A stretch of 64,000 bases of DNA from Pseudomonas sp. PDNC002 (GCF_016919445.1 NZ_CP070356.1:1185501-1249500), one strand, 5' to 3'; positions 29,738 to 40,932 are shown, numbered from the stretch's first letter. The notes: generated from the letters alone by a model not told the origin. A program made the numbers and translations.

Positions 29738-30124
29738 TCAGCGCTCGTAAAGCTCCAACGGCAACTCATCCGGGTCGGCGAAGAAGGTAAAGCGCTTGCC
29801 GGTCAGCTCGTCCTCGCGGATCGGCTCACACGCCACGCCATGGTTTTGCAGATGCGCGACGGCGGCTTCGAGATCGTCCACGGCGAAGGCCAAATGGCGC
29901 AGTCCCTGCGCCTCGGGATAGGAAGGCCGTGGCGGCGCGCCGGGGAAGGAGAACAGTTCCAGCTGGATATCGCCCAACGCCAGGTCGAGCTTCCAGGAGT
30001 CGCGGGCTTCGCGATAGGTCTCGGCGATCACCGCCAGGCCGAGCACCCGGGTATAGAAGTGTTTCGAGCGCGCGTAGTCCGAGCAGATCAGGGCGACGTG
30101 GTGGAGGCTGTGCAGCAGGGCCAT
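29738..30124 (-). CDS. VOC-family metalloenzyme (glyoxalase-like, GloA2/YaeR type)
   Basis: A 128-aa single vicinal-oxygen-chelate unit: HHVALICSDYARSKHFYTRVLG at residues 8-29, ELFSFPGAPPRPSYPEAQGLRHLAFAVDD in the middle and PDELPLELYER at the end, with the metal-ligand His/Glu positions of the fold. It resembles E. coli YaeR closely in layout. The reaction is not known for that group. It is divergent from the YdgA-type gene at 30317. Confidence 0.88.
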   Translation of the reverse strand: MALLHSLHHVALICSDYARSKHFYTRVLGLAVIAETYREARDSWKLDLALGDIQLELFSFPGAPPRPSYPEAQGLRHLAFAVDDLEAAVAHLQNHGVACEPIREDELTGKRFTFFADPDELPLELYER

Positions 30125-30316
30125 GGCGGTGGGCTTCGTCCGGGTGGGGATCGCCCTATCCTGCCAGCCGTGCCCTGGCGGTCAATGCTGGCGCTGTGAA
30201 GTCGTTCGCTGCTGGCGCTGGAGCGATAGCATTACGCCTGCTAGCATGCGGCCGCCAACCCTCAAATAACGGTCGACAGGACGTCCCCCGTACGGCCGCA
30301 CTCGAAAGGAATCCGC

Positions 30317-31828
30317 ATGAAGAAGACCGCACTGGCCATCGCTATTCCCGTCGCCATCGTCGGCGCCGCCGTTGCCGGCGCCTGGTACACCGGTACCCGC
30401 GTCGAGCAGGAAGTGAACAGCGGCATCGCCCAGGCTAATGAGCTGCTCAAGCAGGAAGCGCCGGGCCTGGGCGCCAGCCTCACCCTGGTGGACATCCAGC
30501 GTGGCCTGTTCTCCAGCACCGCGCGCTACAACGTCACCTTCGCCGCGAAGGACGGCGAGGCGCCGCAGACCCTGGTCTTCACCGATCGCCTCGAGCACGG
30601 TCCCTTCCCGGCCTCGCGCCTGGCGGCCGGCAAGCTGGCGCCGGTCATGGCGCAGAGCCATTTCGCCCTGGAGCAGAACGAACTCACCGCTCCGCTGTTC
30701 ACCGCCGCTGGCGGCAAGGCGCCGCTGTTCGGCGAGCTGACCCTCCATTACGACCAGAAGCAGGACGGCGTGATCGAAACCGCCGCCCTGGAATTCGCCA
30801 AGGAAAGCGACAAGGTTCGCCTGTCCCCCGCCAAGATCACTTTCAACGTGTCCGGCGACAAGAAGGACGTCAGCGCCGTCGGTAACCTCGCCGAGGTGGA
30901 CCTGGACTTCACCGACGAGAACAGCGGCCAGCCGGCGCGCGTGCAACTGCGCGACCTGGGCATGCAGGGCGACAAGAAGGAGAACGCCAATGGCTTCGCC
31001 CTGGGCCCCAGCTCCGCCACCATCAAGAGCCTGAGCATCAAGTCGCCGGGCTCCCCGGAAGTCGAACTGCGCGACGCCGTCGTCGAGGAAACCCTCAAGC
31101 AAGGCGGCAAGGGCCTGGACCAGAGCGTCTCCTACCGCGTCGGCAAGGTCGTGGTGCAGGGCCAGGAAATCGGCGGCGTGAAGCTGGACCTGAGCCTGCG
31201 CAACCTCGACGAGGGCGTGCTCAAGACCTTCAAGGAGTCCTACAACAAGATGGCCCTGGACAGCCTGGAAAGCACCGAGCTGAAGCCCGAGCAGGAAGAG
31301 GAACTGAAGAAGCTCGGCCTGGCCCTGCTGGAAGGCTCGCCGGTGCTGTCGCTGGACGAGCTGTCCCTGCAGACCGCCCATGGCGTGGCCAAGGCGTCCT
31401 TCTCGGTCGACCTGCGCAAGCCCAATGCCGCCGCTGCCACCCCGGACGAGATGGCCCGCAGCATCCTGGCCGCGCTCAAGGCTGACCTGAAGGTGGACAA
31501 GGCGGTGATCGGCGACATCGTCGCGCTGCAAGGTTCCCTGGGTGGCGAGGCCGCTGGCAGCGTCGACCCGGTGGCGCTCAAGCAGCAGTCCGACGCCATG
31601 ACTGATCTGTTCAGCGGCATGGCCCTGAACTCGCAGTGGGCCGTGCTCGATGGCAATGCCCTGTCCAGCTCGCTGGCCTACGCCAACGACCAGGTGAAGT
31701 TCAACGGCAAGGACATGAGCGTGCCGGAGTTCATGGCCTTCGCCATGGGCTCCGCACAAGGCCTGGGCCTGGGCGGCGGCGCTGCTGCCGGTGCCGAGGA
31801 AGAGCCGCAGGAAGAAAGCGTGGAGTAA
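30317..31828 (+). CDS. YdgA-family (DUF945) exported protein
   Basis: A 503-aa protein with an N-terminal membrane anchor or signal (residues 4-24, ALAIAIPVAIVGAAVAGAWY) and a long DUF945 region with the conserved TLVDIQRGLFSSTARY and LEHGPFPASRL segments. It most likely sits in the periplasm tethered to the inner membrane; the molecular role of this family is not established, though links to motility and envelope have been suggested. The very end is Gly/Ala then Glu rich. A strong terminator follows. Confidence 0.88.
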   Translation: MKKTALAIAIPVAIVGAAVAGAWYTGTRVEQEVNSGIAQANELLKQEAPGLGASLTLVDIQRGLFSSTARYNVTFAAKDGEAPQTLVFTDRLEHGPFPASRLAAGKLAPVMAQSHFALEQNELTAPLFTAAGGKAPLFGELTLHYDQKQDGVIETAALEFAKESDKVRLSPAKITFNVSGDKKDVSAVGNLAEVDLDFTDENSGQPARVQLRDLGMQGDKKENANGFALGPSSATIKSLSIKSPGSPEVELRDAVVEETLKQGGKGLDQSVSYRVGKVVVQGQEIGGVKLDLSLRNLDEGVLKTFKESYNKMALDSLESTELKPEQEEELKKLGLALLEGSPVLSLDELSLQTAHGVAKASFSVDLRKPNAAAATPDEMARSILAALKADLKVDKAVIGDIVALQGSLGGEAAGSVDPVALKQQSDAMTDLFSGMALNSQWAVLDGNALSSSLAYANDQVKFNGKDMSVPEFMAFAMGSAQGLGLGGGAAAGAEEEPQEESVE

Positions 31829-31850
31829 GCCGCGCCTGGAACGAAAAAAA

Positions 31851-31874
31851 GCCCGGCATTCGCCGGGCTTTTTT
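31851..31874 (+). terminator. Rho-independent terminator behind the YdgA-family gene
   Basis: GCCCGGC-ATTC-GCCGGGC stem followed by six T residues; A7 precedes the stem, so it may also act on the opposite strand. Confidence 0.93.
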
Positions 31875-31916
31875 ATGCATGTGGTGTTCACGGGAGTTTC
31901 GGTGCGAAAGCTTCCC

Positions 31917-32093
31917 TTCTCCCCTGCCCTGGCTGCGCGCCCCGCTCCGAAGGGAGAGGGCGTATTCGTGTGAAGCGCGGGATTCAAGTGATTCTGATGC
32001 GTCGATTCCAGAATGGAACTGTGGCGACGCTCCGCTCCGATCCGGTCCCCTCTCCCTTCGGAGCGGGGCGCGCAGCCAGGGTTAGGGAGAGGG
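31917..32093. repeat. MITE-like element, copy 5, with 34-bp perfect inverted repeat
   Basis: The arms 31927-31960 and 32048-32081 are exact reverse complements over 34 bp (starting CCCTGGCTGCGCGCCCCGCT). The outer right end continues TTAGGGAGAGGG. This variant has an extra GCTGCGCGCCCCGCTCC block in each arm; copy 8 (43399-43550) has a similar block in its left arm only. Lies downstream of trpA. Confidence 0.85.
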
Positions 32094-32115
32094 TGCCAAG
32101 AGCGGCACCGCGGAT

Positions 32116-34301
<2,186 letters not shown>

Positions 34302-34382
34302 CTCTGATCTTGTAGGGGCGGACCATGGCGGCGCGGCGCCTACGAATGGCACTCAGGATACGGCTGTGTGATGACGGGGAAA

Positions 34383-34408
34383 AGCGATAAGATCGCTATG
34401 ACATGTCA
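34383..34408. promoter_or_regulatory. Candidate TrpI operator palindromes
   Basis: AGCGAT-AAG-ATCGCT (34383-34397) is a perfect inverted repeat; TGACATGTCA (34399-34408) is a second perfect palindrome directly beside it. Both are immediately upstream of trpI in the divergent control region, where LysR-type regulators normally bind T-N11-A-like dyads. Assignment to TrpI is inference. Confidence 0.5.
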
Positions 34409-34431
34409 GAAAAACTCACAGGTTGAATGCC

Positions 34432-35319
34432 ATGAGCCGCGACCTTCCGCCCCTCAATGCCCTGCGCGCCTTCGAAGCTGCTGCCCGCCTGCGCGGCGTG
34501 AGCGCAGCGGCGGATGAGCTGAGTGTCACCCACGGGGCGATCAGCCGGCAGATCCGCCTGCTGGAGGAAGAACTGGGCGTCACCCTGTTCGTCAAGGAAG
34601 GACGCGGCGTAAAACTCACCGATGCCGGCGTACGCCTGAGCGAAGTGGCCAGCGAATCCTTCGAGCGCCTGCGCAGTGTCTGCGCCGAGCTGCGCCGCCA
34701 GGCTGGCGGTGACGCGCCGTTCGTCCTCGGTTGCCCCGGCAGTCTGCTGGCGCGCTGGTTCATCCCGCGCCTGGACCGCCTGAACCGTGACCTGCCCGAC
34801 CTGCGTCTGCAGCTTTCCGCCAGCGATGGCGACCTCGATCCACGGCGTGGCGGCCTCGATGCCACCCTGTGCTTCGCCGCGCCGCCGTGGCCTGCGGACA
34901 TGCGCGTGCTGGAACTGGCGGTGGAGCGCATCGGCCCGGTACTCAGCCCGCGCTCACCGCGCTTCGAGCAGTTGAGTTCGGCTCCGGCCGAGGCGCTGCT
35001 GGGCGAATCGCTGCTGCACACTGTCTCGCGTCCGCAAGCGTGGCCGGAGTGGGCGGCACGCCACGGTCTTGAGCCATCGCGGCTGAAGCTCGGCCAGGGT
35101 TTCGAGCACCTCTATTACCTGCTGGAAGCCGCGGTGGCCGGGCTGGGCGTGGCCATCGCGCCGCAGCAACTGGTCGCAGACGATCTCGCAGCCGGCCGCC
35201 TGGCCGCGCCCTGGGGCTTCGTCGAGACCACCGCGCGGCTCGCGCTGTGGGTGCCCGAGCGCCGCGCCGATCCGCGCGCCGAGCGCCTGGCGCAATGGCT
35301 GCGCCAGGAACTGGGCTGA
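34432..35319 (+). CDS. trpI: LysR-type activator of trpBA
   Basis: DNA-binding activator responsive to indoleglycerol phosphate. The 295-aa protein has an N-terminal winged helix-turn-helix (residues 6-65, [38 protein letters not shown]) and a co-inducer domain; it resembles P. aeruginosa TrpI along its length ([33 protein letters not shown] by segments). The ATG at 34432 (MSRDLP) fits known TrpI; an in-frame TTG lies three codons upstream. The stop is only 7 bp from the end of the convergent receptor gene. Confidence 0.95.
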   Translation: MSRDLPPLNALRAFEAAARLRGVSAAADELSVTHGAISRQIRLLEEELGVTLFVKEGRGVKLTDAGVRLSEVASESFERLRSVCAELRRQAGGDAPFVLGCPGSLLARWFIPRLDRLNRDLPDLRLQLSASDGDLDPRRGGLDATLCFAAPPWPADMRVLELAVERIGPVLSPRSPRFEQLSSAPAEALLGESLLHTVSRPQAWPEWAARHGLEPSRLKLGQGFEHLYYLLEAAVAGLGVAIAPQQLVADDLAAGRLAAPWGFVETTARLALWVPERRADPRAERLAQWLRQELG

Positions 35320-35326
35320 GCGTGCC

Positions 35327-37723
35327 TCAGAACTCCGGCGTGTATTTCACGCTGAACATCAGGTTGCGCGGGTCGCCGAAGTTGTTGGCGCCATCGGCCG
35401 CCGCGTAACCGGGCAGGTAGTAGCGCTTGTCGAACAGGTTGTTGGCGTTCACCGCCAGCTCGACTTCCGGCGTCAGGCGATAGCCCAGGCGCGCGCTCCA
35501 GACGGTGAAACCGGGCACGTCGAACTCGCGGTCGAAGCTCACGGTGTGGCTCTGGGTGACGAAGCCAAGGCCCGTGCTGACGCGATTCCAGTCGCCCGGC
35601 AGCTGGTAGTCGGCCCACATCCGCAGCATGTGCTTGGGCGTCCACTGGCTGAACACGCGGCCCTTGTTCTCCGGGTCGTCGAGGAACTTGGTGGTGTTGT
35701 AGGTGTAGCCGGCGAACAGTTGCAGGTCGCGCAGCACCTCGCCGCTCACCTCGGCCTCGATGCCCTGGCTGCGCACCTTGCCGGAGGCGGTGGAGCAGTA
35801 CCAGCCGTCGCAGGCGTAGCCAGAGGACTCGTCGAGCACCGCGCGGTTCTTCTGGTCGTAGCGGAACACCGCCAGCGAGGTATTCACCCGGCCATCCAGC
35901 AGCTCGCCCTTCAGGCCTACCTCGTAGTTGGTGCCGATCACCGGTTCGAGCATCTTCTGCTGCGCATCGCGTGCGCTCTGCGGTTCGAACACGTCGGTAT
36001 AGCTGGCGTAGGCCGACCATTCGGGCGTCAGCGCGTAGACCAGGCCGAAGTACGGCGTGACTTCGCCGGTCTCGGTCATGCTGTCGGTGTAGTCGTCGTC
36101 CGGCAGGTTGTAGGCGTAGTCGTACCAGCTCACCCGGCCACCGACGACGGCGGTCAGCGGCTCGGCGAGCTTCACCCGCCAACTGCTGTACAGGCCCTTC
36201 TGGCGGATGTCGTAGTCGGCGTTGACGGAGCGTCCGCCCGGCGAGGAGAGGATGTCGTCCAGGCTCGGCTTGGGGCGGTGGTGATCGATGTCGAAGATGT
36301 TGCCGCCGGGGACGAAGCGCCGCGCGTAGAAGTCGTCCGTGGTGTACTTGGAGTAGTTGCCGCCGAGGATCAGTTCCTGCTCCAGCGAGAACGCCTCGAA
36401 TTTGCCGTCGAGGTACATGTCCAGGCCGATCCTGGTGGACTCGAAGTTGGTGATCCAGTCGGCGAAGTTCAGCCCGCTGCCATCGGGCTGCACATCCCCG
36501 TGCATGCGCTGGTGGGTCGAGTCGTTGTGTTCGCGCATGCGCACGGCGGCGGCTTTGAATTTCCAATTGTCATCGAAGCGGTGCGTCAGGTCGGCGTAGA
36601 CGGTGGTCTGCTCGATGTCGTTGCTGTTCCAGGTCGCACCGCTGTAGGTGGAGCGCGAGAAGCCGATGTCGCTGCCGTCCGGATAGCGTGGAAGGCCGCG
36701 CATCATCGGGCGCGAGTCCAGGTCGGAATCGCTGAAGCCGATGCCGACCGTGGTGTCCGGGCTCAGGTCGAAGTCCAGCGCGCCATACAGCGAGGTGGTC
36801 TTGCTCCACACGTAGTCGGTGAAGGAGTGGGTGTCGTCCTGGTCGGCCACCATGCGCCCGCGAATCGTGCCGCTGTCGTTCAACGGGCCGCCCACATCGG
36901 CCTGCAGGCCGTAGTGGTCCCATGATCCCGCCTTGCCGGTGAAGGTGGCGGTAGGGGTGTTCTGCCCGCGCTTGCGCACCAGGTTGATGGCGCCGCCGGG
37001 GCTGCCGGCGCCCTGCAACAGGCCGGAGGCGCCACGGAGGATTTCCACGCGGTCGAAGAACACCAGGTCCTGGTTCGCCCAGTTGCCCAGCACGTAGGTA
37101 TTGCGCGGGACCGGCACGCCGTCGTACTGCCAGTCGTCGATCTGGAAGCCGCGCGAGGAAATCACCATGCCCGGGCCGATACCGGTGGCGCCGACCAGAC
37201 CGGTGGTGTGGTTGACCGCATCGCGCAGGTCGGTGATGTCCTGGTCGTCCAGTTGCTTGCGGGTGATCACGGTGACGGACTGCGGGATGTCTTTCAGAGC
37301 GTGCTCGCCCTTGCCGATGGTGGTGGCCCGCGCGGCGTAGGAACCGCTGCCCTCGGTGGTAGCGTCCAGGCCCTGGCCGGTCACCGTGGTGCTGTCCATT
37401 TCCAGCGCGCTGCCAGTGGTCGCCGGTTCCACACTGTAGGCGCCGCTGGCGGTGACTTTGAGTTGCAGGTTGCTGCGCGACAGGGCGCGTTGCAGCGCCT
37501 CCTCCACGCTCAGCTCGCCACTGATGGCGGGTGCCTGGTGGCCGCGTACCAGGGCCGGGTCGAGCGAGATCACCTCGCCGCTCTGCCGGGCGATGGCGTT
37601 CAGCGTGGTGCCCAGGCTGGCGGCGGGCAGGTCGAAGTGCAGGGTTTGCGCGGCCAGCAGTTGCGGGCTGGCGACGGCCAGAGCGAGGGCGGTGACGAGG
37701 GCGCGGGGCCAGGGTGAAGGCAC
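35327..37723 (-). CDS. TonB-dependent siderophore receptor with STN signalling domain
   Basis: A 798-aa outer-membrane receptor of the ferric-siderophore class: signal peptide (1-25), STN domain (about 30-100, LPAASLGTTLNAIARQSGEV), a linker, plug (about 125-230, IPQSVTVITRKQLDDQ, GASGLLQGAGSPGGAINLVRKR) and a barrel ending GVKYTPEF-like (SVKYTPEF). The plug resembles FpvA/FoxA-type receptors, but the siderophore cannot be told. Start is GTG at 37723 with AGGAGA 7 nt upstream. It belongs to the sigma-FecR module on the same strand, 96 bp downstream of fecR. Confidence 0.92.
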   Translation of the reverse strand: MPSPWPRALVTALALAVASPQLLAAQTLHFDLPAASLGTTLNAIARQSGEVISLDPALVRGHQAPAISGELSVEEALQRALSRSNLQLKVTASGAYSVEPATTGSALEMDSTTVTGQGLDATTEGSGSYAARATTIGKGEHALKDIPQSVTVITRKQLDDQDITDLRDAVNHTTGLVGATGIGPGMVISSRGFQIDDWQYDGVPVPRNTYVLGNWANQDLVFFDRVEILRGASGLLQGAGSPGGAINLVRKRGQNTPTATFTGKAGSWDHYGLQADVGGPLNDSGTIRGRMVADQDDTHSFTDYVWSKTTSLYGALDFDLSPDTTVGIGFSDSDLDSRPMMRGLPRYPDGSDIGFSRSTYSGATWNSNDIEQTTVYADLTHRFDDNWKFKAAAVRMREHNDSTHQRMHGDVQPDGSGLNFADWITNFESTRIGLDMYLDGKFEAFSLEQELILGGNYSKYTTDDFYARRFVPGGNIFDIDHHRPKPSLDDILSSPGGRSVNADYDIRQKGLYSSWRVKLAEPLTAVVGGRVSWYDYAYNLPDDDYTDSMTETGEVTPYFGLVYALTPEWSAYASYTDVFEPQSARDAQQKMLEPVIGTNYEVGLKGELLDGRVNTSLAVFRYDQKNRAVLDESSGYACDGWYCSTASGKVRSQGIEAEVSGEVLRDLQLFAGYTYNTTKFLDDPENKGRVFSQWTPKHMLRMWADYQLPGDWNRVSTGLGFVTQSHTVSFDREFDVPGFTVWSARLGYRLTPEVELAVNANNLFDKRYYLPGYAAADGANNFGDPRNLMFSVKYTPEF

Positions 37724-37819
37724 GTTTCTCTCCTGAGAATAAGTCGTATTCAGGAGCTAGGTGCGATGACGGGGAAAAACCGGACAGCCACCGTGAAGTT
37801 TTTTTCCGCGCAGGGCATG

Positions 37820-38770
37820 TCAGCCCTCGCGCAGGCTGACCAGCGTCAGCCAGGGGCCGAAGCGGCGAATCTCCAGCGGCAGGGTTTCCTGCAGCGCGGC
37901 CAGGGCGTGCTCGGGGCGGTCCAGGGGGAAGACTCCCTGCACGCGCAGGCTGCGCGCACGCGGTTCGACGCGGACATAGCCGGGCAGGTACGGCCGCAAG
38001 GCATCGACCACGGCGTCCAGCGGCTCGTCGGTGACGCTGAGCTGACCGCGCAGCCAGTCGGCGCGGGACGCCTGGTCCCGCAGCGGGCGGATGGAGCCTG
38101 CGTCGAGCAACGCGGCATCGCCTTCTGCGAGGTCGCGCCATTCGTCCAGGCTCGCCAGGCTGACCCTCACTGAATGCTCCAGCACCACCACGCGGGTGGC
38201 GTGTTCTTCCTGGCTGACCAGGAAGCGCGTGCCCAGCGCGCGGGCCTCACCCTGGGCGCTGCGGACGATCAACGGACGTTGCGCGTCCGGCGCCACCTGG
38301 ATCACCAGTTCGCCCCGGCGCAGGAGGATCAGGCGCTGGTTCGCATCGAAGGAAAGGTCCACGGCGCTGCCGGCATTCAGGCTCAGGCGGCTGCCATCGT
38401 TCAGGTAGAAATCGCGGCGCTCACCCGTACCGGTACGCAGGTCGGCAAGCAGGTCACGCACCGGCGCGCTGCTGGCGGTCAGCCACAGCCCGCCACCCAG
38501 CAGGCCGAGGCCGGCCATGCTGCGTAGCAACTGGCGCCGCGTGCTGTGCTGGTGCAACAGCAGGTCGGCGGCGCCGGGCATGCGCCGCAGGTTGTCATAG
38601 GGCGCACCCAGGCCGCGTTGCAGCCGCGCCCAGGCGTCGGCATGGGCTGGATCGCTGTTCAGCCAGGCCTGCAGCTGGCGTTGCAGCCGCGCATCGGCAT
38701 GACCCGAACGCAGCCGCACCATCCAGTCGATGGCCTGCTCGCCAGCGGTATCCAGCTGTACGTCGCTCAT
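37820..38770 (-). CDS. FecR-family anti-sigma / signal transducer
   Basis: A 316-aa protein: DUF4880 N-domain (GEQAIDWMVRLRSGHADA), a short hydrophobic segment (about 92-112, SMAGLGLLGGGLWLTA), the FecR domain (TGTGERRDFYLNDGSRLSLN, residues about 125-220) and the C-terminal receptor-contact region (RADWLRGQLSVTDEPLDAVV). A TRRQLLR sequence before the hydrophobic segment resembles a Tat-type motif, seen in other FecR proteins. It overlaps the sigma gene by ATGA and should regulate it. Confidence 0.92.
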   Translation of the reverse strand: MSDVQLDTAGEQAIDWMVRLRSGHADARLQRQLQAWLNSDPAHADAWARLQRGLGAPYDNLRRMPGAADLLLHQHSTRRQLLRSMAGLGLLGGGLWLTASSAPVRDLLADLRTGTGERRDFYLNDGSRLSLNAGSAVDLSFDANQRLILLRRGELVIQVAPDAQRPLIVRSAQGEARALGTRFLVSQEEHATRVVVLEHSVRVSLASLDEWRDLAEGDAALLDAGSIRPLRDQASRADWLRGQLSVTDEPLDAVVDALRPYLPGYVRVEPRARSLRVQGVFPLDRPEHALAALQETLPLEIRRFGPWLTLVSLREG

Positions 38771-39282
38771 GGCACCAGCTCGTTGAGGTAGATCTGCCGC
38801 AGCGCCTGCTTCATGTAGCGGCCCACGGTGCGTTCGCTGACATCCAGGCGCCGGCCGATCTCGGCGTAGCCCAGGCCGTCGAGCTGGCTGAGCAGGAAGG
38901 CGCGGCGGACCACCTGCGGCAGGCCGTCCAGGGTGCGGTCCACCAGCAGCAAGGCTTCGAGCATCAGCGCGCGGTCTTCCGGCGAGGGCTCCAGCGCTTC
39001 CGGCTGCAAGGCCAGGTAATCCAGGTAGGCGCGCTCCAGGCGGCGGCGCCGATGGCGGTCGTAGATCAGCCGGCGGGCGATGGTGGAGAGGTAGGCGCGC
39101 GGCTGCTCGATGGTCTGCGGGTCCACGCGGGCGGCGAGCATCTGGCAGAACGCCTCGGCGGCGGTGTCCTCGCTGTCGGCGCGGTTTTCCAGGTAGCGCT
39201 GCACGTGCTGCAGCAGCCAGCGGTGGTGGTCGCTGAAGAAGAACCCCAGCTTGCTGGAAAGTGAGCCGGTCACGGAGACCAT
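38767..39282 (-). CDS. ECF sigma factor, FecI-like (iron starvation)
   Basis: A 171-aa sigma factor with region 2 (about 18-90, YLENRADSEDTAAEAFCQML, PRAYLSTIARRLIYDRHRRR) and region 4 (about 115-165, LPQVVRRAFLLSQLDGLGYA). It should drive the receptor at 35327. The ATG at 39282 has AGGG immediately adjacent but no well-spaced ribosome site; a GTG three codons later (39273) is an alternative. A Fur-box-like sequence lies 16 bp upstream. Confidence 0.92.
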   Translation of the reverse strand: MVSVTGSLSSKLGFFFSDHHRWLLQHVQRYLENRADSEDTAAEAFCQMLAARVDPQTIEQPRAYLSTIARRLIYDRHRRRRLERAYLDYLALQPEALEPSPEDRALMLEALLLVDRTLDGLPQVVRRAFLLSQLDGLGYAEIGRRLDVSERTVGRYMKQALRQIYLNELVP

Positions 39283-39297
39283 CCCTGGAAGTTAAAT

Positions 39298-39316
39298 AAG
39301 AATGCTTCGCATTATA
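39298..39316 (-). promoter_or_regulatory. Candidate Fur box, sigma factor gene 2
   Basis: AAGAATGCTTCGCATTATA (plus strand) matches the Fur consensus at 12 of 19 positions and contains the dyad GAATGC-TTC-GCATTA. It sits close enough to the sigma gene start to overlap its promoter. Confidence 0.65.
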
Positions 39317-39439
39317 CATTTTCATGAAGAGACGGCAATTCGCCGCTACCGGCAATTTGCTGCACTTGTGCCCATCGTCTAGGGTCCAACAGGGGACACT
39401 CACTCACCGCGCGCCATGGAGCGCGCCTGGGAGCACGCG

Positions 39440-39655
39440 ATGTCGAATCACCACACCTACAAGAAGATCGAGCTGGTCGGCTCCTCGCGCACCAGCATCG
39501 AGGACGCGATCAACAACGCCCTGGCCGAAGCGGCCAAGAGCATCGATTTCCTGGAATGGTTCGAGGTGGTGGACACCCGTGGGCACATCGAGAACGGCGC
39601 GGTGGGCCACTACCAGGTGACCATCAAGGTCGGTTTCAGGATTGCCAACAGCTAG
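39440..39655 (+). CDS. Dodecin (flavin-storage protein)
   Basis: A 71-aa protein of the dodecin family, which assembles into 12-mers that bind flavins or coenzyme A. It has the expected length and the conserved core [36 protein letters not shown] and [11 protein letters not shown]. The ATG at 39440 follows GGGAG. A hairpin with a short T-run follows about 90 bp downstream. Stand-alone gene divergent from the sigma factor. Confidence 0.93.
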   Translation: MSNHHTYKKIELVGSSRTSIEDAINNALAEAAKSIDFLEWFEVVDTRGHIENGAVGHYQVTIKVGFRIANS

Positions 39656-39744
39656 GTCTTTTTTGCCACGCGGCTTTTTTGTAACGCGCTTCGGCCATGC
39701 TGGTGCGGCGCGTGGATGTGCGCACCGGGGTATCCCGGTTTTCC

Positions 39745-39762
39745 GGCCCGTTCGGGCCTTTT
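39745..39762 (+). terminator. Probable terminator behind dodecin
   Basis: GGCCCG-TT-CGGGCC followed by TTTT, just before the DUF1161 gene. The stem is short, so read-through is possible. Confidence 0.55.
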
Positions 39763-39789
39763 CCTGTGAACGACGAGGGAGCGTTACCG

Positions 39790-40011
39790 ATGAAGAAGTT
39801 CCTGATCGCTGTGGGGGTTTTCGCCCTGGCCGGCAACGTAATGGCCGCCGGCAAGCCGTGCGAAGAGCTGAAATCGGAGATCGAGGCGAAGATCAAGGCC
39901 AAAGGCGTCGCCTCGTTCAACCTGGAGATCGTCGACAAGGGCAGCGCAGGCGGCAAGCAAGTCGTCGGCACCTGTGAAGGCGGCACCAAGGAAATCGTCT
40001 ATTCGAAGTGA
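39790..40011 (+). CDS. DUF1161 small periplasmic protein, paralogue 1
   Basis: A 73-aa exported protein: signal peptide (KKFLIAVGVFALAGNVMA) then a domain of about 53 residues beginning GKPCEELKSEIEAKI and ending EGGTKEIVYSK, with two cysteines that could form a disulfide. Typical of DUF1161, whose function is unknown. A second paralogue at 40687 shares the CEEL...EI..KI....V....LEIVDK pattern. An OsmC-family gene lies between them. Confidence 0.88.
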   Translation: MKKFLIAVGVFALAGNVMAAGKPCEELKSEIEAKIKAKGVASFNLEIVDKGSAGGKQVVGTCEGGTKEIVYSK

Positions 40012-40029
40012 TTCCCGGCGAACGCCGGC

Positions 40030-40062
40030 AGGCCGGGCACCCGCGAGGGGCCCGGCCTTTTT
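40030..40062 (+). terminator. Rho-independent terminator behind DUF1161 gene 1
   Basis: AGGCCGGGC ... GCCCGGCCT stem with an 11-nt loop followed by TTTTT. Confidence 0.88.
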
Positions 40063-40181
40063 CATGGTTGCAATTCGGCTGGACCGCTCCTGCACGGACG
40101 GACGCCGCGCGCGAAAAGCTGAACCCTCCCGGCCTGCGCAGCCTCGAACGTCCTGACAGCAACCCACGCGGAGGACGCGAC

Positions 40182-40604
40182 ATGAAAAAATCGGCATCGG
40201 CTCACTGGCAGGGTGGCCTGAAGGATGGCAAGGGCACGATTTCCACTGAAAGTGGCGCGCTGAAGGAACAGCCCTACGGCTTCAACACGCGCTTCGAGGA
40301 CAAGCCGGGTACCAACCCCGAGGAGCTGATCGGCGCGGCCCACGCCGGCTGCTTCTCCATGGCGCTGTCGATGATGCTGGGCGAGGAAGGCCTGACCGCC
40401 GAAAGCATCGACACGAAGGCCGAAGTCAGCCTGGAAAAACTCACCGATGGCTTCACCATCACTGCCGTGCACCTGACCCTGAAGGCCAAGGTGCCGGGCA
40501 CCGATGCGCAGACCTTCCAGGCCATCGCCGACAAGGCCAAGGCCGGCTGCCCGGTCTCGCGGGTGCTCAATGCGCGCATCACCCTCGACGCCAGCCTCGA
40601 ATGA
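40182..40604 (+). CDS. OsmC-family peroxiredoxin (organic hydroperoxide defence)
   Basis: A 140-aa protein of the OsmC/Ohr fold. The two redox cysteines are present: one in AAHAGCFSMALSMML (near residue 60) and one in KAKAGCPVSRVLNA (near residue 124). The sequence is closer to the OsmC subgroup (ANPEELIGAAHA-like NPEELIGAAHAGC) than to Ohr. OsmC enzymes reduce organic hydroperoxides and are usually induced by osmotic or stationary-phase stress. The ATG at 40182 follows GGAGGA. Confidence 0.92.
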   Translation: MKKSASAHWQGGLKDGKGTISTESGALKEQPYGFNTRFEDKPGTNPEELIGAAHAGCFSMALSMMLGEEGLTAESIDTKAEVSLEKLTDGFTITAVHLTLKAKVPGTDAQTFQAIADKAKAGCPVSRVLNARITLDASLE

Positions 40605-40686
40605 GCCCGCGCGGCACTCTGTCCTGCGATGGAGGTCCACCGTTAGGATAGGGTGCCCCGTCGTGGGGCTCTGACGAGGGAATGTG

Positions 40687-40932
40687 ATGACGACGATGAA
40701 GTGGGCCGTGGCGACCGGTGCGGCGCTCCTGCTGGCGAGCGGCGCGAGTTGGGCGGCAGTGAAGCCCTGCGAGGAGCTCAAGGCCGAGATCGAGACCAAG
40801 ATCCAGGCCGCAGGCGTGACGTCCTATACCCTGGAGATCGTGGACAAGGCCGAGGTGAAGGACCCGAACATGGTGGTTGGCACCTGCGACAGCGGTAAAC
40901 GGCGGATCATCTATCAGAAGAACGACGGCTGA
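40687..40932 (+). CDS. DUF1161 small periplasmic protein, paralogue 2
   Basis: An 81-aa exported protein with a signal peptide (KWAVATGAALLLASGASWA) and the same cysteine-bearing domain as the protein at 39790 (VKPCEELKAEIETKI ... GTCDSGKRRIIYQ). Several starts are possible (GTG 40684, ATG 40687, ATG 40696); GAGGGA spacing favours 40687. It is 82 bp behind the OsmC gene on the same strand and may be co-transcribed with it. Confidence 0.85.
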   Translation: MTTMKWAVATGAALLLASGASWAAVKPCEELKAEIETKIQAAGVTSYTLEIVDKAEVKDPNMVVGTCDSGKRRIIYQKNDG

